A stretch of 64,000 nucleotides of DNA from Actinomycetota bacterium (GCA_016703525.1 JADJBW010000001.1:691145-755144), one strand, 5' to 3'; shown: positions 35,553-44,613, counted from the first letter of the stretch. The notes: generated from the letters alone by a model not told the origin. A program made the numbers and translations.

Positions 35553-36302
35553 CTACAGGCGTCCGGCCTCGATCACTCGGCTCAGGAACCCGCGGGTCCG
35601 CTCGTGCTCCGGCTCGCCGAGCACCTGCGATGGCGGGCCGATCTCGAGCACCTTGCCTGCGTGGAGGAACGCGACGCTCGATGCCACGTCGCGGGCGAAC
35701 CCCATCTCGTGCGTTGCGAGCACCATCGTCATGCCGCTCGAGGCGAGTTCGCGGATGGTGGCGAGCACCTCACCGACGAGTTCGGGGTCGAGCGCCGAGG
35801 TGATCTCGTCGAGCAGCAGCAGTTCGGGCTCACCCACGAGCGCCCGTGCGATCGCGACCCGCTGCTGTTGGCCGCCCGAGAGTTGGTCGGGGTACTTGCG
35901 TGCCTGCTCGGCGAGGCCGAGGCGGTCGAGCAGTTCGACGCCGCGCGCCTCGGCCTGGTCGCGCGCCATGCCGAGCGCCTTGCGCGGGCCGAGCGTGACG
36001 TTGTCGAGCACGCGCAGGTGGGGGAACAGATTGAACGACTGGAACACGATGCCGACGCGCCGCCGAACGGCGTTGGGGTTCGATCCGGGAGCGGTCACGT
36101 CGTCGTCGTCGAGCAGGATGCGCCCGCCGTCGATCGGGTCGAGTAGGTCGATGCAGCGAAGCAGGGTGGACTTGCCGCAGCCGCTCGATCCGATGAGGCA
36201 CACGACCTCGTGCTCGTCGACGGTCAGGTCGATCCCGTCGAGCACGACCCGGTCGCCGAAGCGCTTGTGGACCCCTTCGACGCGCAGCTTGGTGGTGGTC
36301 AT
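35553..36302 (-). CDS. polar amino acid ABC transporter, ATP-binding protein
   Basis: Cytoplasmic ATPase of 249 residues, GlnQ/HisP type. Walker A is GSSGCGKSTLLR, the Q-loop FQSFNLFPH, signature LSGGQQQRVAIARAL, Walker B LLLLDEITSALD, and H-loop ATHEMGFARDV. It energises uptake by the two genes upstream. ATG 36302 overlaps the permease stop by 4 nt. Confidence 0.93.
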   Translation of the reverse strand: MTTTKLRVEGVHKRFGDRVVLDGIDLTVDEHEVVCLIGSSGCGKSTLLRCIDLLDPIDGGRILLDDDDVTAPGSNPNAVRRRVGIVFQSFNLFPHLRVLDNVTLGPRKALGMARDQAEARGVELLDRLGLAEQARKYPDQLSGGQQQRVAIARALVGEPELLLLDEITSALDPELVGEVLATIRELASSGMTMVLATHEMGFARDVASSVAFLHAGKVLEIGPPSQVLGEPEHERTRGFLSRVIEAGRL

Positions 36303-37123
36303 GCCGGAACCCTCGATCGCCGTTCGCGATCGCGCTGCGTGATGGCATCGACGACTCGCACGAGTGGGATGGACACGAGCAGGAAGAGCGCGGTCGCGGC
36401 GACGTACGACGTGTAGTTGAACGTGCGTGCCGTGATCACCTGCGCCTCGCGAACCGCCTCGCGAACGCCGAGCACGCTGATGAGGGCGACGTCCTTTTGC
36501 AAGCTCACGACGGTGTTCATGAAGGCCGGGACGACGTTGCGCAGCGCCTGCGGCAGGATGGCGAACCGCAGGGCCTGCCACTGTGTGAGGCCGATCGCTC
36601 GGGCCGAGGCGCGCTGGCTCTCGGGCACGGCCTCGATGCCGGAGCGGAAGATCTCGGCGGTGTAGGAGCCGTAGCTCATGGTGAGCGCGACGAGCCCCCA
36701 GAACAGCGCATCGTTCGGGAGTCCGGGGATCTGGAGGGCGGGCACGCCGAAGCCCAGGAGCAGGATGAGCAGGATCAGCGGGATGCCGCGCATGACGTCG
36801 ATGAACACGATCGCGAGTGCCCGGACGGGAAAGAACGCGGGGCCGCGAAAGCTGCGCGCCACCGCGAGGATCATGCCGAGCAGGGGGATCGTCACCATCG
36901 AAATCGCGAACATCTCGATGTCGGTCCAGAAGCCGTGGAGGACCGAGGGCCACGACTCGCGGAAGGCCGTCCAGTCGAAGAACTGGGCGCGCACCTTGGG
37001 CCAGTTCGGGCTCGCGACGACGAGGGCGGCGAGCGCCGCGATGACGACGATCGAGCTGACCGCGGCAACGACCGCGCCCCGGGCGCCCTCCTCGCGGAGG
37101 ACGCCCGATCGGCGAGGCGTCAC
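36299..37123 (-). CDS. polar amino acid ABC transporter, permease
   Basis: Inner-membrane permease of 274 residues with about five to six membrane helices. The EAA loop region reads YTAEIFRSGIEAVPESQRASARAIGL, which contacts the ATPase and is typical of the HisM/GlnP family. Start GTG 37123, one base after the stop of the binding-protein gene. Confidence 0.9.
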   Translation of the reverse strand: MTPRRSGVLREEGARGAVVAAVSSIVVIAALAALVVASPNWPKVRAQFFDWTAFRESWPSVLHGFWTDIEMFAISMVTIPLLGMILAVARSFRGPAFFPVRALAIVFIDVMRGIPLILLILLLGFGVPALQIPGLPNDALFWGLVALTMSYGSYTAEIFRSGIEAVPESQRASARAIGLTQWQALRFAILPQALRNVVPAFMNTVVSLQKDVALISVLGVREAVREAQVITARTFNYTSYVAATALFLLVSIPLVRVVDAITQRDRERRSRVPA

Positions 37124-37124
37124 G

Positions 37125-37985
37125 TCACTTGGTCAGGGTCGGGATGTCGCCGCCCTGGCTGAGCCACTCGGTCTGCAGCGCGGTCAGCGTGCCGTCGCCC
37201 TTGAGCGTGGCGAGCGCCTTGTCGACACACGACACGAGCTTGCTGCCCTTCTCGAACAGCATGCCGAGCTGTTCGGCATCGCCCTGCGAGGGGAGGATGC
37301 CGATGATGGATGCGTCCTCGATCTCGGCGGCCGTCACGTAGTACGCGGTGGGGACGTCCAACACGATGCCGTCGACCTGTTTGGCGTCGAACGCGGCCTT
37401 CGCCGCCGCGTTGTCGTCGAACACGAGTGCCTGCGTGGTCGGCTTGATGTAGTTCTCGACGTAGTCGAGGCTCGTCGTGCCGACGGCTGCGCCGAGGCGT
37501 GCGTCCTTGAGGTCGGCCAGGCTCGTGACCTTGGCGAGCGGGCCGTCGGCGCGGCCGATGATCGCCTGCTGGACCTCGTAGTAGGAGTCGGAGAAGTCGA
37601 CGACCTTCTTGCGGTCGTCGGTAATGGAGTACTGCTGGACGTTGAAGTCGTAGTCCTTCTCGCCGGGCGCGACGGCCTCGTCGAAGCCGGTGCGAACCCA
37701 CGAGACCTTGGCCTTGTCGATGCCCATCTGGTCGGCGACCGCGTACACGACGGCGCTCTCGAAGCCCTTGCCGTTCTCGGGCTTGTCGTCCTCGACCCAC
37801 GGTGGGAACGCCGGCTCGCCGGTCGCCACGGTCAACTTGCCCTGGGCCTTCAGCGCGGTGGCGCAGTCGCCGCCGGAGCTCGCCTTCGCGGTGGTGTCGG
37901 ACGAGCTCGAGTCGTCGCTGCATCCCGTGAGGGAGAGCGAGATCGCCGCCGCGGCGAGTACGAGATGGGGGAACCGTCGGTTCAT
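37125..37985 (-). CDS. polar amino acid ABC transporter, substrate-binding lipoprotein
   Basis: Secreted lipoprotein of 286 residues (lipobox LSLTGC, then Ser/Asp linker). It has the SBP family 3 fold: KLTVATGEPAFPPWVE, the GFESAVVYAVADQMG strand-helix and YSITDDRKKVVDFSDSYYE. It captures an amino acid outside the membrane. The ATG at 37985 has a strong ribosome site (GGAGGA). Gene order is binding protein, permease, ATPase, leftward. It is divergent from the GH3 glucosidase. Confidence 0.92.
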   Translation of the reverse strand: MNRRFPHLVLAAAAISLSLTGCSDDSSSSDTTAKASSGGDCATALKAQGKLTVATGEPAFPPWVEDDKPENGKGFESAVVYAVADQMGIDKAKVSWVRTGFDEAVAPGEKDYDFNVQQYSITDDRKKVVDFSDSYYEVQQAIIGRADGPLAKVTSLADLKDARLGAAVGTTSLDYVENYIKPTTQALVFDDNAAAKAAFDAKQVDGIVLDVPTAYYVTAAEIEDASIIGILPSQGDAEQLGMLFEKGSKLVSCVDKALATLKGDGTLTALQTEWLSQGGDIPTLTK

Positions 37986-38059
37986 GAATCCTCCGAGATC
38001 GATGCCTGCGACCCACTGTGGTCTTGACCATGTTGTCAGACAGCGAGGAGAGTCCGCCC

Positions 38060-40195
38060 ATGGAGCCAACCGCATTCGACCGTGCCCGATGCCTCATCGC
38101 CGATGGTGCGCCGCCCGAGGAGGCGGCCGCGTCGGTGGTCGCGGCGATGACACCCGACGAGGTGCTGTGGTGCCTCGACGGCGATGCTCCCACGTGGGGC
38201 GGGCTCATGTTCATTGGGCAGGGCGGCTATCACCTGATGCCCTTCGACGCAGCCGTCGTGCCCCGCCTGGGGGTGAGGGGCCTGGCGTTCAGCGACGGAC
38301 CGCGCGGCGCCGTGGTGGGGAACGCCACGGCGTTCCCGGTGTCGATGGCGCGCGGCGCGGCCTGGGACCCCGAGTTGGAGGAACGGGTCGGGGAGGCGAT
38401 CGGACGCGAGCTGGCCGCCGTGGGTGCCAACCTGACCGGCGCCGTGTGCGTGAATCTGCTGCGGCATCCGGCGTGGGGTCGCGCTCAGGAGACCTACGGT
38501 GAGGACCCGACGCACGTGGGCGAGCTCGGCGCGGCCTTGACTCGTGGGTTGCAGCGCCACGTCATCGCCTGCGTGAAGCACTTCGCCGTCAACTCCATGG
38601 AGAACGCTCGGTTCAGCGTGGACGTCGAGGTCGACGAGGTGGCGTTGCACGAGGTGTATCTGCCGCACTTCCGCCGCATCATCGACGAGGGTGCCGGCGC
38701 GGTGATGTCGGCGTACAACGCGGTGAACGGCTCCTGGTGCGGCGAGAACCACGCGCTCCTCACGGAGGTGTTGCGCGACGAGTGGGGGTTCGAGGGCGTC
38801 GTGATCTCGGACTGGATCTTCGGATTGCGCGACGCCGCCACCTCGGTGACCGCCGGCTTGGACGTGGAGATGCCGTACCGCATGATCCGGGCGCAGCACC
38901 TGCCCGCCGCGATCGAACGGGGCGAGGTGACGTGGGACGATGCGCGCCGGTCGGCGACCCGAGTGGTGGCGACGCTGCTCCGCTTCGACGACGTGTTGTC
39001 GCGTGCCGTGGCCGATCGCGGGGTGCTGGGCTCGGAGGCCCATCGCAGCCTGGCGCGCGAGGTTGCGGCACGGTCGGTGGTGGTGCTTCGCAACGAGGCG
39101 ATCGACGGCGTGCCGCTGCTGCCCGTCGCGCCGGGGAATCGGGTGTTCGTGGCCGGCGAGTTGGCGGCGCAGGTGAACCTGGGGGATCGGGGGTCGAGCG
39201 ACGTGTGGGACCTCGACGCGCGACCGGTGATCGAGGGGTTGGCCGAGGTGTTCGAGATCGTCGACGACGCTGCCGATGCCGACCTGGCGGTCGTGGTGGT
39301 CGGCACGACCTTCGCCGACGAGGGCGAGTTCATCGGGTCGACCGACCCGTCGCTGATGCAGCTGTTCCCCGGCGCGGACGACCCCGAGCTGGCCGCAAGA
39401 TACGGGGCGCAGATCGCCGCGATTCCCGACACGGAGCGCCCGGCCCGCCTCGGCGACGGCTCGGATGCGTTCGGTCAGGGTGGCGACCGCACCTCGCTGC
39501 GGTTGCGCGACGACGAGATCGCGCTGATCCGGTCGGTCGCCGAGGCGAACCCGAGGACCGTGGTGGTGGTGCAGTCGGGCAGTGCGGTGCTGTGTTCGGA
39601 GTGGGTCGGCGCGGTGCCCGGTCTCGTGATGGGTTGGTACGGCGGGTGCCGCGCCGGGTCGGGGCTCGCGGACGTGCTGAGCGGTGCGGTGAATCCGTCG
39701 GCGCGGTTGCCGTTCACGGTGCCCGTCGACGAGGCGGATCTGCCGTTCTTCGATCGGGACGCCACGGCGATCCGCTACGACGAGTGGCACGGCTGGTGGC
39801 ACGCCGAGCGGCTGGGTCGGGCCCCGCTGTTCCCGTTTGGGTACGGCCTGTCGTACACGACCTTCGCGACGGTGGCGGCGACTGCGTCGGTTGAGGCCTC
39901 GGCGGTGGTGGTGCGCGGGGTCGTTCGGAACACGGGGGCCGTCGCGGGCGCGGACGTGATGCAGGTGTACGTGAACCGCGAGGTCGACGGGCGGGTGCCG
40001 GTTCTCGGCGGGTTCGCCCGGGTGGAGGTCGGTGCCGGGGCGGAGACCGAGTTCACGGTGCGGGTTCCGCTCGACCGGCTCGCGGTCCGCGATGCGGACG
40101 CCCACGCGTGGCGCTCACCGTCGGGGTCGTACCGCCTGACCGTCGGCCGACATGCGGGTGATCCGGACGGTGTGGAGCTCGTGGTGGACCTGTAG
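38060..40195 (+). CDS. beta-glucosidase, glycoside hydrolase family 3
   Basis: Enzyme of 711 residues. The TIM-barrel domain has the family motif SDWIFGLRD, whose Asp is the nucleophile (about residue 250), preceded by KHFAVNS. A second alpha/beta domain and a C-terminal FnIII-like domain with GLSYTTFA follow. No signal peptide, so it acts on imported oligosaccharides. ATG 38060 has GAGGAGA upstream; GTG 38018 is in frame further upstream. It shares a 74-base divergent region with the amino-acid transporter. Confidence 0.9.
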   Translation: MEPTAFDRARCLIADGAPPEEAAASVVAAMTPDEVLWCLDGDAPTWGGLMFIGQGGYHLMPFDAAVVPRLGVRGLAFSDGPRGAVVGNATAFPVSMARGAAWDPELEERVGEAIGRELAAVGANLTGAVCVNLLRHPAWGRAQETYGEDPTHVGELGAALTRGLQRHVIACVKHFAVNSMENARFSVDVEVDEVALHEVYLPHFRRIIDEGAGAVMSAYNAVNGSWCGENHALLTEVLRDEWGFEGVVISDWIFGLRDAATSVTAGLDVEMPYRMIRAQHLPAAIERGEVTWDDARRSATRVVATLLRFDDVLSRAVADRGVLGSEAHRSLAREVAARSVVVLRNEAIDGVPLLPVAPGNRVFVAGELAAQVNLGDRGSSDVWDLDARPVIEGLAEVFEIVDDAADADLAVVVVGTTFADEGEFIGSTDPSLMQLFPGADDPELAARYGAQIAAIPDTERPARLGDGSDAFGQGGDRTSLRLRDDEIALIRSVAEANPRTVVVVQSGSAVLCSEWVGAVPGLVMGWYGGCRAGSGLADVLSGAVNPSARLPFTVPVDEADLPFFDRDATAIRYDEWHGWWHAERLGRAPLFPFGYGLSYTTFATVAATASVEASAVVVRGVVRNTGAVAGADVMQVYVNREVDGRVPVLGGFARVEVGAGAETEFTVRVPLDRLAVRDADAHAWRSPSGSYRLTVGRHAGDPDGVELVVDL

Positions 40196-40253
40196 CCATC
40201 GGGCGGGACGTTCGGCCCTACAGGCGGTGGCGCGTCGGGCTCATGCTTCGAGC

Positions 40254-40527
40254 GTGGACGATTCAATCATCGTTGAACAATTGCGGGCGCTGGGCGATCC
40301 GGTTCGTTGGGCGATCGTTCGCGAACCCGCGACGGAACGCAGGTGCCGCCTCGCCGAGGTGGCGGGCGTGTCATCGACGCTGCTGTCGCATCACGTGAAG
40401 GCAGCTCCGCGAGGCCGGTCTCATCAGCGGCGTTCGACGTGGCCGGTGGATCGATTACTCGCTTGAGGCGAGCTCGATCGAGCGCCTGGCGTGGTGCCTG
40501 CAACCGACCCTGGCGGTGGCGTCGTGA
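40254..40527 (+). CDS. arsR: ArsR family metalloregulator, frameshifted
   Basis: Small winged-helix repressor. The N-terminal part reads DDSIIVEQLRALGDPVRWAIV with the recognition-helix segment VSSTLLSHHVK. After about 40400 the reading frame shifts; the other frame continues QLREAGLISGVRRGRWIDYS and ends at 40527, giving about 90 residues in all. One surplus base near 40397-40401 explains the break. The stop overlaps the permease start (GTGA), so it heads the rightward half of the arsenic island. The inducer-binding Cys pair seen in some ArsR proteins is not obvious. Confidence 0.75.
40262..40277. promoter_or_regulatory. candidate ArsR-type operator inside the 5' end of arsR
   Basis: TTCAA-N6-TTGAA is an inverted repeat typical of ArsR/SmtB operators. 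It lies just after the proposed GTG start, so either the operator is intragenic or the true start is further downstream. A related TCAA/TTGA element occurs at 43747-43759 upstream of the fusion gene. Confidence 0.35.
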
Positions 40528-41576
40528 CCGCGGCAACGGCGGCCGGGACGGCGTCCACGCACGGCGCTCGGCGCTGGGTCGTTCTCGGCGTCGCCGCGGT
40601 CGTGTGGGCGTCGGCCTACCAGTTGAACCTGCGATGGTGGAACTGGGTGATCTACAGCGCTGTCGGGCTGCGTCGAGGAACACGCGTCGCCGACTCGGTG
40701 CATTTCTTCTTCTTCGACGTGACCAAGATCGCGTTGCTGCTCACCGGAGTGATCTTCGTGGTGACGGTGCTGCGGAGCTTCATGTCGGTCGAACGCACCC
40801 GAGCACTGCTCGGCGGCCGGCGAGAGGGGGTCGGCAACGTCCTCGCCGCCGGGCTGGGTGTCGTGACCCCGTTCTGCTCGTGCTCCGCGGTGCCCGCGTT
40901 CATCGGCTTCGTCGCCGCCGGCGTCCCGCTCGGCGTGACGTTGAGCTTCTTGATCGCGTCGCCGCTGGTGAACGAGGTGGCGATCGTGCTGCTGTTCGGC
41001 CTGTTCGGATGGAAGGTCACCGCGATGTATGTCGCCGGTGGCGTGGTCATCGCGATCGTCGCCGGTTCGTTCCTGGGTCGGCTTCGCCTCGAGCGTTGGG
41101 TTGAGCCGTTCGTCTTCGAGACGCGTCTGCGCGGCAAGGTCGTCGACCCGTCCTCCGGTCTCTCGTGGGACGACCGGCTCGCTATGGGTCGCGAGGAGGT
41201 CGTCTCGATCCTCCGCAAGATCTGGCCCTACCTGCTCGTCGGGATCGGGCTCGGTGCCGTGCTGCACGGCTGGGTCCCCGCCAACTGGTTCGCGGAACAC
41301 GCGTCGTCGTCATGGTGGGGCGTGCCACTCGCGGTCGTCATCGGTGTGCCCCTGTACTCGAACGCTGCCGGCGTGCTGCCACTCGTCGAGGTGCTGCACG
41401 CCAAGGGCGTGCCGATGGGCACGGTCCTGGCCTTCATGATGAGCGTCGTCGCGCTCTCGACACCCGAGCTGATCCTGCTCCGCCGGGTCCTCAAGCCGCA
41501 GCTCATCGCCACCTACTTCGGGGTGGTCGCCGCCGGGATCCTCGCCACGGGCTACGTGTTCAATCTCATCACCTGA
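40524..41576 (+). CDS. permease of the ArsP/DUF318 family (arsenic-island membrane transporter)
   Basis: Membrane protein of 350 residues with about eight to ten helices. The conserved motif VVTPFCSCSAVPAFIGF with its two Cys residues, and the second-half repeat VIGVPLYSNAAGVLPLVE, identify the two-fold permease family. Members export methylated or trivalent organoarsenicals (ArsP) or other metal species. GTG 40524 overlaps the arsR stop. A small thioredoxin follows 11 bases on, a common companion. Confidence 0.85.
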   Translation: MTAATAAGTASTHGARRWVVLGVAAVVWASAYQLNLRWWNWVIYSAVGLRRGTRVADSVHFFFFDVTKIALLLTGVIFVVTVLRSFMSVERTRALLGGRREGVGNVLAAGLGVVTPFCSCSAVPAFIGFVAAGVPLGVTLSFLIASPLVNEVAIVLLFGLFGWKVTAMYVAGGVVIAIVAGSFLGRLRLERWVEPFVFETRLRGKVVDPSSGLSWDDRLAMGREEVVSILRKIWPYLLVGIGLGAVLHGWVPANWFAEHASSSWWGVPLAVVIGVPLYSNAAGVLPLVEVLHAKGVPMGTVLAFMMSVVALSTPELILLRRVLKPQLIATYFGVVAAGILATGYVFNLIT

Positions 41577-41587
41577 AGGGCAACACC

Positions 41588-41824
41588 ATGGACATCAAGA
41601 TTCTCGGTTCGGGCTGTGCGAAGTGCCAGACCCTCGAATCGCTGACCCGAGACGGCATCGCGGAGTTGGGACTCGATGCTGCGTTCGAACACGTCACCGA
41701 CCCCGCCGAGATCGCGTCGTGGGGGGTCATGTCGACCCCGGCGCTCGTCATCGACGACGAGGTCGTGCTCTCCGGACGAGTCCCGAGCGCGACGGAGGTA
41801 CGGGAGTTGCTCGCCGATCGATGA
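41588..41824 (+). CDS. small thioredoxin-like protein (CxxC)
   Basis: Glutaredoxin/thioredoxin-fold protein of 78 residues. MDIKILGSGCAKCQTLES has the redox CAKC motif, and MSTPALVIDDEVVLSG contains the cis-Pro of the fold. This is the redox-active disulfide protein found next to DUF318 permeases and ars genes. It may reduce the adjacent ArsC or the permease Cys pair. Confidence 0.85.
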   Translation: MDIKILGSGCAKCQTLESLTRDGIAELGLDAAFEHVTDPAEIASWGVMSTPALVIDDEVVLSGRVPSATEVRELLADR

Positions 41825-41884
41825 CGCTCGCCGCTGCCGGCCCCGGTCGAGGCCGCGACGGCCTCCATGGGGTTCCGTTCGGGC

Positions 41885-42307
41885 TCAGGGGGTAGCGGCC
41901 GGCAGGAGCTCGGTGAGGAGTTCGCGGACCCGGCGGTCGATCTCGTCGCGGATGGGACGCACGGCGTCGACGTCGCGCCCGGCCGGGTCGTCGAGCACCC
42001 AGTCGAGGTAGCGCTTGCCGGGATAGAACGGGCACGTGTCGCCGCACCCCATCGTGATGACCACGTCGGATGCCTCGACCGTGGCGTCGTCGAGGCGCTT
42101 GGGGAACGCACCGGTTGCGTTCAGGTCGATGCCGAGTTCTGCCATGGCCTCGACCACGGCGGGGTTGATCGTGTCGGCAGGCGCCGTGCCGGCCGATCGG
42201 ACGAGGACCCGGTCGCCGCCGTGGTGGGCCAGCAGCGCCGCTGCCATTTGCGAGCGCCCGGCGTTGTGGATGCAGACGAACAGGACGTCGGGACGGTGGT
42301 CACCCAT
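41885..42307 (-). CDS. arsC: arsenate reductase, low-molecular-weight phosphatase type
   Basis: Cytoplasmic enzyme of 140 residues reducing arsenate to arsenite through a Cys relay. The P-loop is CIHNAGRS (CX5R), and the redox pair lies in MGCGDTCPFYPGKRYLDW, so all three catalytic Cys residues of thioredoxin-coupled ArsC are present. It is last in the leftward arm, overlapping the aquaporin stop by 8 nt. Confidence 0.92.
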   Translation of the reverse strand: MGDHRPDVLFVCIHNAGRSQMAAALLAHHGGDRVLVRSAGTAPADTINPAVVEAMAELGIDLNATGAFPKRLDDATVEASDVVITMGCGDTCPFYPGKRYLDWVLDDPAGRDVDAVRPIRDEIDRRVRELLTELLPAATP

Positions 42308-43052
42308 GGGGGGTCTCCGAGAGGTTGTGGGGGTAGATGAAGCGGATGAGCGCGTAGCCGAGACCGGCGCCGATGAGTTGCATCACGATGAACATCGGTG
42401 CCGACGACGGGCGGATGCCGGCGAAGGTGTCCGAGAGTGTGCGGGCGATCGTGACGGCGGGGTTGGCGAAGCTGGTCGACGACGTGAACCAGTAGGCGCC
42501 GCCGATCCACAGGCCGACGGCGAACGGTACGGCCGACGCCTTGCCGGTGCGGACGCAGCCGTGGATGACCAGCAGCAGCCCGACCGTCGCGATGACCTCC
42601 GACAGCCACAGCGCTCCCGACGACCTCGTTGTGGTCGACGCCTCGATGGCGGGCAGCTCGAACATCAGGTTCGCGACAACCGTGCCGGCGCAGCCGCCGA
42701 CGGTCTGGGCGACGACGTACAGGCCGGCGTCGCGGGTCGTCACGGTGCCGAGGAGGCGGTCGACGAGCGTGACGACGGGGTTGAAGTGTGCGCCGGAGAC
42801 GGCGCCGAAGATGAGGATCAACCCGACGAGTGCGCCGGCCGTGGCGGCAGCGTTCTCCAAGAGCTGGAGGCCGACGTCGTTGGGTGACAGGCGGCTGGCC
42901 ATGATTCCCGAGCCGACGACGGCGATGATCAGCAGCGCGGTGCCGAGCGCCTCTGCGGTGAGGCGGCGGGTCAGGTCGAGGCGGAGTTCACCGGTGCCGG
43001 TCTCGGGTTGGACCGAGAGTTCGGCGTCGGAGGGGTGCAGCGGATCGATCAT
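42300..43052 (-). CDS. aquaglyceroporin-type channel (arsenite exit, AqpS-like)
   Basis: MIP-family channel of 250 residues with six helices and two half-helices. The first NPA-type motif is SGAHFNPVVT (NPV) and the second is SFANPAVTIART (NPA). Placed between arsC and an ArsR fusion, it most likely lets arsenite leave down its gradient, as for AqpS in Sinorhizobium. ATG 43052 overlaps the fusion-gene stop by 4 nt. Confidence 0.88.
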   Translation of the reverse strand: MIDPLHPSDAELSVQPETGTGELRLDLTRRLTAEALGTALLIIAVVGSGIMASRLSPNDVGLQLLENAAATAGALVGLILIFGAVSGAHFNPVVTLVDRLLGTVTTRDAGLYVVAQTVGGCAGTVVANLMFELPAIEASTTTRSSGALWLSEVIATVGLLLVIHGCVRTGKASAVPFAVGLWIGGAYWFTSSTSFANPAVTIARTLSDTFAGIRPSSAPMFIVMQLIGAGLGYALIRFIYPHNLSETPHG

Positions 43053-43723
43053 GATGCGAGCGCTCGCTCGTCGAGGATCGACTCGATCCGATCGCGCAGC
43101 TCGGCCACGGTTGCGTCGAACGCGGCCTTGGTTCCGAGCGGGACCGGGTCGGGGATCGACCAGTGCAGCCAGGTTGCGGCGCCGCCGAGTTCCTCGTGTG
43201 CCCGGTCGCAGACCGTGATGACCAGGCCGGGCAGCGGTTCGCTCTCCGTGAGCTCGCGTGGCGCCCCTCCTTCGACATCGAGCCCGGCCCGGCTGGCTGC
43301 GGCGATCGCCCCTGGGTTGACGCTGTCGGCGGGGTGGGTGCCGGCCGAATCTCCCAGCTCGCCGGAGAGTTGTTGCCACAGAGCGGCGGCGAGCTGGCTG
43401 CGAGCCGAGTTCGCCGTGCAGATGAACAACGCGGGCCCAACCCGCACGGCCCGCCCGGGCGCCAGGCCGTCGAGCGCGGTGCGGATGAGGTGCACGTATC
43501 GTCGCCGGCCGTCGCCGCTCGACCGGGACCGGGTGATGAGGCCCACGTCCTCCAACACGTCGAGGTGATGGGCGAGGAGATTCGATTCCAGGCCGAAGAG
43601 GCCGCGGAGCTCGATCGGCGCCCGATCCGACACCGCCAGCTCGTCGACGATCGCCAACCGGATCGGATCTCCCAGCGCCGCGTGCCGGGCGGCGCGGAGG
43701 TCGGTTGCACTCGTATCGGTCAC
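43049..43723 (-). CDS. ArsR-ArsC fusion: winged-helix regulator joined to LMW-phosphatase domain
   Basis: Protein of 224 residues. Residues about 1-85 are an ArsR-type domain (RHAALGDPIRLAIVDEL, LESNLLAHHLDVLEDVGLI). Residues about 90-220 are a low-molecular-weight phosphatase/arsenate reductase domain with P-loop CTANSARS. Where stand-alone ArsC has two redox Cys residues, this domain has VCDRAHEELGG, keeping only one; it may sense rather than reduce. GTG 43723 is preferred because the upstream in-frame extension reads through the promoter. It heads the leftward half of the island. Confidence 0.85.
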   Translation of the reverse strand: MTDTSATDLRAARHAALGDPIRLAIVDELAVSDRAPIELRGLFGLESNLLAHHLDVLEDVGLITRSRSSGDGRRRYVHLIRTALDGLAPGRAVRVGPALFICTANSARSQLAAALWQQLSGELGDSAGTHPADSVNPGAIAAASRAGLDVEGGAPRELTESEPLPGLVITVCDRAHEELGGAATWLHWSIPDPVPLGTKAAFDATVAELRDRIESILDERALAS

Positions 43724-43746
43724 GTCGCGGAGGCTATTAGTCCGCG

Positions 43747-43759
43747 TCAATTGAGTCAA
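43747..43759. promoter_or_regulatory. candidate ArsR operator upstream of the fusion gene
   Basis: TCAATTGAGTCAA contains the palindromes TCAATTGA and TTGA-G-TCAA. It sits 24 bases upstream of the start of the fusion gene, overlapping a -35-like TTGACT on the minus strand. Operator function is inferred. Confidence 0.4.
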
Positions 43760-43899
43760 CTTGCACTGATCTATTATTCCGGGGGATCGGCGATTGGTCC
43801 ACACGCCCGTGCGCCGCCCGCTCGCGCTGTGCGCACGAGGGCCGCGCTCGCGGAACGAGGGGTCGATGCGTCGCCGCCAGCTGTGTGTATGGTGTGCGC

Positions 43900-44166
43900 A
43901 TGAGTCGGGTGAATATCACGGTGCCGGACGACGTCATCGTGCGGGCCAGGGCCGCCGGTTTGAACGTGTCGAGGGTCGCGACATCGGCGCTCGTCGAGGA
44001 ACTCGACCGCCGCAGCAAGATCGATGCGCTCGATGCCTATCTGGCCGAGTTGGAGCGCGACCTTGGTCCTGTCTCCGCGGAGGAGCGTGCTGCGGCTGCT
44101 GCGTGGGTCGACGGCGTGGTCTCCGGGTCCGTTGCCCGTACGGACTCGCGACGGCGTACCGCGTGA
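43900..44166 (+). CDS. type II antitoxin of a VapBC-like pair
   Basis: Antitoxin of 88 residues. The N-terminal ribbon-helix-helix part reads SRVNITVPDDVIVRARAAGL-type (CcdA/VapB-like), with an acidic, toxin-wrapping C-terminus. GTGA overlap with the next gene ties it to the toxin. No ribosome site is evident; TATGGT about 6-11 bases upstream may be a -10 element of a leaderless transcript. Confidence 0.75.
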   Translation: MSRVNITVPDDVIVRARAAGLNVSRVATSALVEELDRRSKIDALDAYLAELERDLGPVSAEERAAAAAWVDGVVSGSVARTDSRRRTA

Positions 44167-44549
44167 CGCTGATCCTCGACAGCGGTGGCGTCAGCGCGCT
44201 CGCCGGTCAACGAGCACGACTTGCGGAGCTGCGGCGCCGGGAGTTGTGGCCCGCACAGGTTCCCGCTGTGGTGCTCACCGAAGTGCTCACGGGTGATCAC
44301 CGGCAGGACTTCCACGTCAACCAGCTCCTGCGGATGTGTCAGATCCTTGGCGTCGACGAGCAACTCGCCCGCAATGCAGCGTTGCTCCGAACCCGCTCAG
44401 GACGCGCTGCGACCATCGCAGCGACCGACGCGATCGTCGCAGCGCTCGCGGTCGGTCAGGCTGACCCCATTGTGTTGACGAGCGACCCGGACGACCTCGC
44501 TGCGCTCGTCGCCGACCATTCGGCCTCTGTCACGATCGCTCGCGCATGA
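44163..44549 (+). CDS. PIN domain toxin, VapC-like ribonuclease
   Basis: Toxin of 128 residues. PIN acidic residues are visible in LILDSGGVSAL (Asp near the N-terminus), PAVVLTEVLTG (Glu), AATDAIVAALA (Asp) and LTSDPDDL (Asp). PIN toxins cleave RNA, often tRNA, using a metal held by these residues. GTG 44163 overlaps the antitoxin stop. Placed at the edge of an accessory region. Confidence 0.85.
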   Translation: MTLILDSGGVSALAGQRARLAELRRRELWPAQVPAVVLTEVLTGDHRQDFHVNQLLRMCQILGVDEQLARNAALLRTRSGRAATIAATDAIVAALAVGQADPIVLTSDPDDLAALVADHSASVTIARA

Positions 44550-44613
44550 CGGCCCGTCAGGCGCCGGCGACAGGGTTGCGAACGCGCTCCCGCTCCAGCG
44601 CGGATCAAGCCCA

